A DNA stretch of 64,000 bases from Aurelia coerulea (taxonomy: Eukaryota > Cnidaria > Scyphozoa > Semaeostomeae > Ulmaridae). The notes under the pieces were generated by a model. It did no database searches. It had not been told where the DNA came from and was given only the letters and a program-made list of their open reading frames with translations. Where the stretch lies: positions 23,119,001 to 23,183,000 of the forward strand of contig CM076944.1 of assembly GCA_039566865.1 (NCBI GenBank). Reading direction: 5' to 3'. Shown piece by piece: positions 26,601 to 35,600 of this stretch. The first letter of the stretch is position 1; each line of letters opens with the position of its first letter. The position numbers and the translations under genes were made by a program.

Positions 26601-29600
26601 GATGATTTCTTGTGCAGTTTTTGTACACACATGGAATAATCTTGCAGGTTGCTGTGTTTGTAGTGATATTTAGACATTTAGATATGCACTAAAGCACTAA
26701 AGTAAATATTGATCAAGCAAATAGAAAAAACGAATACAGCATAGTGTTGACCAAAGTGGCCCACTGTTACTGATTAAGCTCTGCATTTGCTCATAATTAT
26801 ATTATTGTATATAGATTTGGATATACCTGTTGACCCAAGAATTTGCTGTTTTGTTCTATGTATGTATGTATTTTTTAGAATTTGGCCTTGTTATGAATTA
26901 AAAATTTGATGTAACATGAACTTAGGAAAAAATAATCAGTTTAACTACAAGTGTACCATATAATATAAAAGTTAAAACTTGAACCTAAAAATACCCCCAA
27001 TTGAAAATGGCAGGGATAAGCATTAAAAGATCAGTGCAACCTTGTTTCCATAATGGTCCCTCATAATGGTCCATAATAGTTTGGCTCCAGCACATTAATT
27101 TTTGTACAGAACACATTTGTAGAGCTTCTACACAGTTTGAATCTGTTTGAATTAGGAAGAAAGGTTTTTTCAGGTGAAATATGTTGCAGGTGCGGGATTA
27201 CAGGAATTCCACAATTTTTGGTATTTCATCATAAAAGTTACCCCAGTTTTGGGTGGTCTTTTCAAAATATTCTCCCCGGTTTTGGGTACTCTTGCCTAGA
27301 TGACCTACTCAAGTCCCCGTCCCCGGTTTTGGGTAGCTTCACCCCCGGGACAGGGGCGGACTGGGGCATCAATTCCTTACCGGGAAATTAGCTGTTAGGG
27401 GCCCCACATCAGCATGTTTGAAAATTTACTTCGAAGTGTTTCTAGTGGTGTAGCCAGATTTTTACCTTAAAAGGAGGCAACTTTGGGCAGATAAAGTGAA
27501 ACGAGGGCCTGGGCCTTTGTCCAGGAAAACTTTTAAGTTTACAATTTACAATTTTACAATTTACTTACAATTTATAATTACCCTTTACAATGCTGTTGAG
27601 CACCCTTATTTTTGAAAAATCCATCCTTAATTGGATATGGGACGAGCCTTCAAGCAGTCAAGGGTAAGGCCGAAAAGTAGGAGATGTCGGAGATCTCGGA
27701 GATCTCGGAGCAAACTCTCAAACTTTTTTATCTCAAACTTTAATTAAGTGGTAGGGTATGGAAATAAGGGGGTCTGGGGGAGAAAATTTTTGAGGATATG
27801 CCCTCTACTTTGGCTTAGAACACTTCTCGCAATCTAATGTTAGCAGTGCTAAAATAGAATTTGATCATTTCGTAACACTTGTTTTTTCAAATGAGCATCC
27901 CCAGTAAATTTTTTGAGGAAACAGAATTCTCTATTGTCTAATTTTCTAATTTCAAGGCTATCGTGATTTGTCATAATTTATCAGCCTTATCATAGTTCGT
28001 CTGGGAAAATTTGTATAAGGCGTACCTTTACTTTGGCTTAGAGCGACTCTCCCAATGCCCTCAATCACTCTCCAGTATTTTTCGGATAGATTCCTCCCCT
28101 TCCCTTTCTATACAAACTAATTTCTCCTCGTTTTTGAAAGAAGCTCGAGGATAATCTTTTGACAGATGTAGGGGGTGGCAAATGCCCCCATCCCCATCCC
28201 CATCCCCACCCGTGGCCGCGCCACGCCACTGGCATACAAAGTTGTACAAAGTGGCCGACAGTAGCCAGGAATACATACGTCTTGAAGTGCGAGCGAAGCG
28301 AGCTGAAAATTTAAGGAATATTCTTCTTAGATGGGCTTGAAAAATGTTAAGATATCATTTACAATTGCAAAATTTTTACTGTGGGCCACCAGCAAGCATT
28401 TGTGTCCAAAGGGTCCAAGACAAAAAGGGGCTATTGTCTTGACAAGGGCCCACCGGGAAATTTCCCGGTATCCCGGTGGGCCAGTCCGCCACTGCACGCA
28501 AAAAGCGTGAAAGTTTCTTCCCAATGGAAGAAATGTGTGCAATGTGGATGAATAAGAAAGTTGATTTCAATAAAATTTGGAGTGAAAACGATGAATCAGG
28601 ACAGCAGTCTACAGGGGGTCGTGAGGAGTGCATCGTTCAAGACTGATTTGAAAACGTCGAACCACCTCCACATATCATACAGCACAATTCAAAATTGAAA
28701 TGAATATTTGCTTACTCTCGCCGGAAAAATCACAAGCTGACCTGCATTTGTTTGTTTGTTAAACTATTTTACATCGATTATATAATTGGATGAAACGAAC
28801 AATTAATCTTATTTTATAATAAATCATAGATTAGAAGGTCTCACACTCAAAGATGAAGCCTATCCTATCCTATATCAAGAACAGGGCAATAGAGCATAGA
28901 GCTCCTCCACAACAACTACGCAAATGGGAAAAAATGTTTGCGACGCCCTGTAATGCAATTAAATACTCACTGGCCGCCATGAGGGAGATCCAAGCCCATG
29001 ATTCTGTCATGTGGATTTAGCAAAGCAGTGAATATGGCGAAATTAGCAGGAGCACCTACACAGAGAATGCAATGGAAGAGAAAATAACACATACTTGTGA
29101 AAGAAAACATTTCAATATCAATAACCCATCAAGGAACATAACTGAAAAAAATCTAGTTAAATCACTGTCTTTCGATCCAGTCAACAGAAAGGTGTAGACC
29201 CCGTTTACATTACACCAGTACGATTTCAGATCCGTAACAAAAGTGTTGCAGATCAGCCCCAATTCACACTGTTCCTACTAATCCATGACATTTTTTGTTC
29301 CTTTGATCTGGAGCAGTATCAACGCTCATGACCCATAACAACTTCGTAGCTGATCAAAAATATACTGGCACAGTGTAAACGCGGTCTTAAAGGACAAGTC
29401 CGGGGTTGGAATAATTTTTTTTTTTTTTTTACATTCCAATAAAAGCTTACAATATATATTACCAATACACACTACTTACAAAATACTCTACCCTACTACT
29501 TAAACAATGCCATTTGGAGCGAAAACACGTCTACCGCATGGCAACATAAAACAGAAAATACGAACATCACACTAAACATGACTACTGGAAACAAAAATAG

Positions 29601-32600
29601 CACATAAAGCTACACGTGACTACTACTACAGCTACTACTACTTACAAAAAAAGAAGGAACATTACCTTAAAATGGGGACGTGGTGGTTGTGTGACTTACG
29701 GCTGAGTTTTAAATTCCTAATCAAACCGACCAGTTTGATGGATAAAGCGGAGAGTTAGCAAAAGTATATCTTTATTGATAACATCAGGAAAATCTTTATC
29801 ACCATACAATAAAATCTGCATTAGAAAATCGTTTGGAAGATTGGTATGTCCAAGTGGTCGTAATAAAGCAGAAACTCCAGCGAGAAGATCTCTACGTGGT
29901 ACTTCAAATGAAGGGCAGAGCAACAAGAAGTGTTCCGTATCCTCAATGCCATCGTTTGTGGGACACATTGGGTTAATAGTATCTTTGAAATTGTGTTTGA
30001 ATTTGTGAAAATTCAATTTACTGAGACCAACTCTTAGTTGGGTAAGATTCGATAGTCCTTTTGGGTCATGTATTCGAAAGACAGATTTAGGGAGGGGACG
30101 AATCTTGGATAGCAGCTTTGTCTTAAAAGCAGCAATAGATGGTGCAAGTCTAATTTCTGGATCAAGCTTATTCCATTCAGATAAGCAATGAGGATAGAAG
30201 CTAGATTGAAATTTTTCTGTCCTTGCCCTTATTCGCCCGATGGCATCCTGCTTGCGAAGAGAGTATCGCGACTGCCGCAGTGGTGGTATTGGATCCATAG
30301 TATATTCAGGAGTTAAATTATTTATGAACTTGTAGAATAGAATAAGGCGTCTGCTCCACCTACGGGAGCTCAACGACTCCCAGCCAAGCTCTGCATACAG
30401 CTTCTCTCTCGACGTACCCTTCCATGCTCCTGATACAGCTAGGGCAGCAGAATACTGAACGGACTCTAACTTTTCCATGAGACTTGGCAACGTTATATTA
30501 CCACTAAATTCACATACTTTATAATAATTGGAATAATTGTTCATAAAATGAAAGATTACAATGTTGTGAATGGTGTGTAGTACTTTTTTCCAGCCTTCTC
30601 TGTCTTTTCTCTGCGAAATTGCGTATATTAATCTTCGAAATGAGCGAAATGACGTCATTATTCATGACGTCATTTCACCCACTTCGCCTTCAACCTGAAC
30701 GAGGATGTTTTCTTATAGAACTCTCACAGTAATTTCCGACGTCACAATCGAACCTCCAAACCGATGCTAGCTATTTTATCGCGTTTTACAAAATGGCGAC
30801 GACATTGGGCCTAACTTACGAGAAATGTTGTGCGAATTTACAACAGAAAGAGATCTCAAAACGTCGAAAGAAGTCACAAGTGATGCTCGGCAGTTGGTAA
30901 GGTTGCTTTTTGACATTAATTGTAGAAACCCCGGATTTGTCCTTTAATTAACATTGTTCCACTTAACATGTCACATACCGGGTGAGTAAAAAAAAGGCCC
31001 GGCATTTGAGAGGCTACAGCTCCCTGAATATATAAGCAACGGTATTTTGCAATATCTGATTGAATAGCCAACATGTTCAATTATTTTTAGAATTTTTTCT
31101 GGCTAAAATCGGTCACTCCGTTCAGATTTTACAAGGGATTTTCTGAAAAAGTCCCTTCGAGAAACCTTACAAAACGTGCTAAAATCGTGAGCAAGTTTCC
31201 CTACCATGTTTACCTTGCAGCAATGACTTCAACATGCTTTAACACGAGCTATCCTTTTGGGGGAATGAAAAAGTCTTCCCCCTAGTATGAATACCTTATT
31301 CAGGGGGATTCCATTCTACCAAGAGAACAAAATACAAGAATGCATGAAAGTGTCATAATTGCTACGAAGGAAAACATTGTTTCATTCGCTTTGGCAGGTT
31401 TCGAAAGAGGCTTTCTGTAGCAACTCTCCCACATCGACGGGAAGGAAAGGCCGATTAAAGCCGAGTAAATTACTGAACCTAATTGGACATATCGGGAACA
31501 AAACAAGACAGTTTTCAATATTCATGCTTTGATATTCAGGGAGCAGCATTTTTCAAACGCTGGGCCTTTTCATTGACTCACCCGGAAAAATCAACAGTAA
31601 AAAAGCAAATTATTGTGAAATCTAAAATCGATGTTTCTCACTCAACCTCATCTGCCTAGAAATATGATACCTGAGTAAACTTGCACATTGACGCCCCATT
31701 CATTGGGGTCCAATCTGTATGCTTGTAATGCTCTTTTTTGCACCAGTTCTTCAACAAGGTCAATGTATTCATTTCCACCATAATATCTAGAATGCAATTA
31801 AACAGAACAAAAATAATACACTAGAAGAAAAAAGGATAGAAGCAGATACTGTACGATCTGATTAGATGTACCATACAAGCCTTGGACACATTAACATGAT
31901 AAAAATTCTCAATAATTCTTACGAATTCCTTAAAATTCCTAAGAATATTCAAGAATTCTTCAAATTATGATAAGACGTCTTGAGCCATAAGACTTTAAAT
32001 CATTTTAAAAATGAATTCTGAAGAAGTTAAAAATATTCTTAAGAATTCTTGAGGATTTAACACCAAAAACCATGGTAATTGGCACAAGGCCTGCACTATG
32101 AAATGAAAGAAATGGTCATTGTAAAGGAAAAGTTATATTCTGAATGAAGTACATCAACTCAGTGTACTAAATCAGATATAAGACCTTCTAAAGTGATAGT
32201 GAAGCATTTATGATAGACACCAGGTAATCCCAAAAATGACATTGGTATTTGCCAAAATGTAATATCATGATCTATGGACATATTATGGAACAATAACAAT
32301 GATCATGATCATTCTCTGGTGTGTCAAGAAATTAAAATTATGTGCTTCTTATGCAAAAGAACATGTGGGTTACATAGCTAACTTCCTTACTAGGTAGATG
32401 ATTCAATTGTTATCATTCTAAAGCTGTAAATTTTGATTATGATCTGTAATTTTTCAAGACCTTTCAAAAACAGTTTTTCCGATGTTCCGTGACTCTTATA
32501 GAGGTATGACTGATTTTTGTGAAATAAATTTTGACATCCGAGGATATGCGAGGTTACAAAATAAGGGATCCTACGCAATAAACTGCTTATAGCCTGGCAA

Positions 32601-35600
32601 AGCAGCAAGCAATGATGGCATAAAACGCGACATCATCGGAGAATGCGCTGAAAATATAACTGACCCTCTCACCCATTTGTATAACCTTTCATTTCAAAAC
32701 CGGCGTGTTCCCGGATGTCTACCCTGGGTACCAGAGGCTCTCCAGGGTATCGGATTTCTGGAAAATTGTTCATAACTATCTTCAAAAAAGGAGATAACTA
32801 TCGCCCTATATCCCTTCTCTCTTGCTTTTAAGAAATCCTTGAGCGATTAATGTGCAAACGTATATTAGGCTTCTTAAAAAAACATAAAAGCTACACTTTG
32901 GTTCCAGAGAAAAAATTCTACTGATTTGGCACTAGCTGAAGCCTAAATGCAATATTTACTTTGTGAAGGAAATTTCGTGCTCGGGGTTTTCGTCGACCTC
33001 AAAAAGCATTTGATACAGCTGATCACAACATCCTAATGAAAAATTTAGAACACTACGGTTTTCGTCGACTTGCAAGCAGCTGGTTTTCTAGCTTCTTTTC
33101 AAAACCAAAAAACAATATACCGTACGTGAACGGTCGCAGCTTATCTGGCATAGTTTGCACAGGTGTCTCGCGGGGGTCTGTCTTAGGCCCTATACTCTTC
33201 ACAATCTATGTCAACGACATATCCAGTGCTACCAAACTACAACTGCGCCTATACTCTTCACAATCTATGTCAACGACATATCCAATGCTACCAAACTACA
33301 ACTGCGCCTATACTCTTCACAATCTATGTCAACGACATATCCAATGCTACCAAATTACAACTACGGTTATTCGCAGACGACACTGGTATGTGCTGCGGAA
33401 GACACTTATGCAGAATTACGAGAGTTGCATTCTTTGGTTCAAAGCAAACCGATTGAAACTAAGGGCAGATAAAATATCCTACTGCATCTATTAGCATAGG
33501 TTCCAAATCTCGTAAAAAGGTGGCTGTAAAATTCAATGACCGATTTCTTCTGATTGAATGGCTTGAAAGAAACTTTAGATACTTATCTACAATTCTACCG
33601 TTGGACTTTCCAGAAATTTTGAATATTTTTCAAAATTACAGCGTATTCTACATTTCAGCTCATTTGAGGGTGTGACGTCATCAAATTTCTAAATCATAAA
33701 CTAGATGAATGACAGACTTTTGCTTGATACCATATTGTAGGCATTCATAAACTATGGTTTTCTTCGAAATTAATTCATGTTGCGTCAAACAGTTTAGAAA
33801 TTACGATGGTTTTAAGTTTTTTTGAAAATTTTTCTTGAATTCTTGAAAAAGAAGAAAAACATTCTAATTCTGAAAATATTGAAGATTTCAGAAAAGTCTA
33901 ACGGTAGAATTATAGAGAATTAGCTAAAGTTTCTTTGAAGTAATTCAGTTCAAAGGAATAGGTCACTCAATTTTACACCAGCCTTTTTAAAGATTTGGAA
34001 CCTATGCTGTATCTATTCCATCAAGAAAATAATCTCACACAAAATATTAGCGTCCAAATTGGAGAAGATACCAAAAGGTCTAGCTACGCTAAACACTTGG
34101 TCTATGGTCTAGGATTGACCATAGATGAACAACTTACAAGGGAAAAACACCCAGAAGAATTGGGAACTAAAGTATGGGGTGATGTGGGGTGAGTGGCTGA
34201 ACAGCTTATACAATTTCCCTCAGGTGACTGAAGATAAGCTCGGTCGAGTGAGGTCAAACTCCGGATGGGTGATCCCTCGGAGGCTCGACCTGGCAACTCA
34301 CCCCGCCGTACTTCGGAGGGGATCGTAAACTTAATCATCATCATGTAAGTTAGCCCTTTTATCACAATATGATTGGTCATTGAAGGAAGTCAGTGGTTGA
34401 CCGATGAGTGTTCATTTCAGCAAGAGCACATACATCATTTTGGGTCACCAGATGTACAAAGTGCCATACTTTCTTTCAGAACCCAGAAAAAATCAGTTTA
34501 GTGTTCATAAGCCAAAAGGTCTGGCAATTCTTACGAAGCTACATGTAGATCTCAGCAAACTTAATCTCCATGAGTTCCGGCACAATTTTGTGTTCAATAA
34601 ACGGTGGCATTGAGGATACAGAACGCCATTTGCTGTCACTGGTATGATGTACAAAGAAGTGATCTTCTCGACAGTGTCAACGCAATATCGTTTTCAAATG
34701 GCCTATCAAATCGCTTTAAATCGCTCCTGCCCTATGACTTTCTTGTGCTCTTACATAATTGCATCTTTAATTTTTGTAATAAAAATCTGTTTCAAAATAG
34801 AAATCAAATCAGGTGATGCATATTTGAGGTAGATGATATTCTAGTTGCATCTATTGAAATTTACCTTAGATTCAATCACATAGAACTGATTTTTGTGACG
34901 CTGTGATAGTTCTAAAACCAGTGGTCAAGTGTTACAATTGCCCCGTAAAACAGGGCAATCGTAACACATGCTTGGAGCAATTGTTACATATCTTTAGAAT
35001 CATTATGGACAGTTATTGCATGAGCATGCCTACATAAAACGTAACACCAGGAAGAAGATTACTATTGCTCCAAAAAGAACAAATCAGAAATAAGATGTGG
35101 TCTTTATTTTTTTGCAAATTTTGGTGTATGAATTGAAAAAAAAATCGAATCGATTGAGACAAAATATTTCCATGTTTACAAATTTCAACATTTAACTCTC
35201 TAATACTGTATGGATGCACGCTCGACCAGATTAGAAATTGAATCAAAACGGAGCCATCAACCAGCGTGTTACAATTGCCCCTGACCTGGTTAGCTATGAT
35301 CCTACATATCGGGTGAACCAGAAAAAAGTTTCCACTTTTGAAAATTCGTAGCACCACAAGTAACTCATGGATTTGAATGATTCAAATTCGAGTTAAAAGC
35401 CAAAAGATCGAAGTATTTTTGTGATTTTTCTTATCTGCTTACGAGCACTACAAATGTAGGTAAATTCAACTTTACAAAAATTTCATGGCTGAAAAATGAG
35501 TGAAAAGGGGCCTAAACACTTGATCAAATCGTGAGGACTCTCTTCACACAGAACAATACGCACGGGCGCTTCACCTCTCTCAAGAGTTATAAGACAAATA

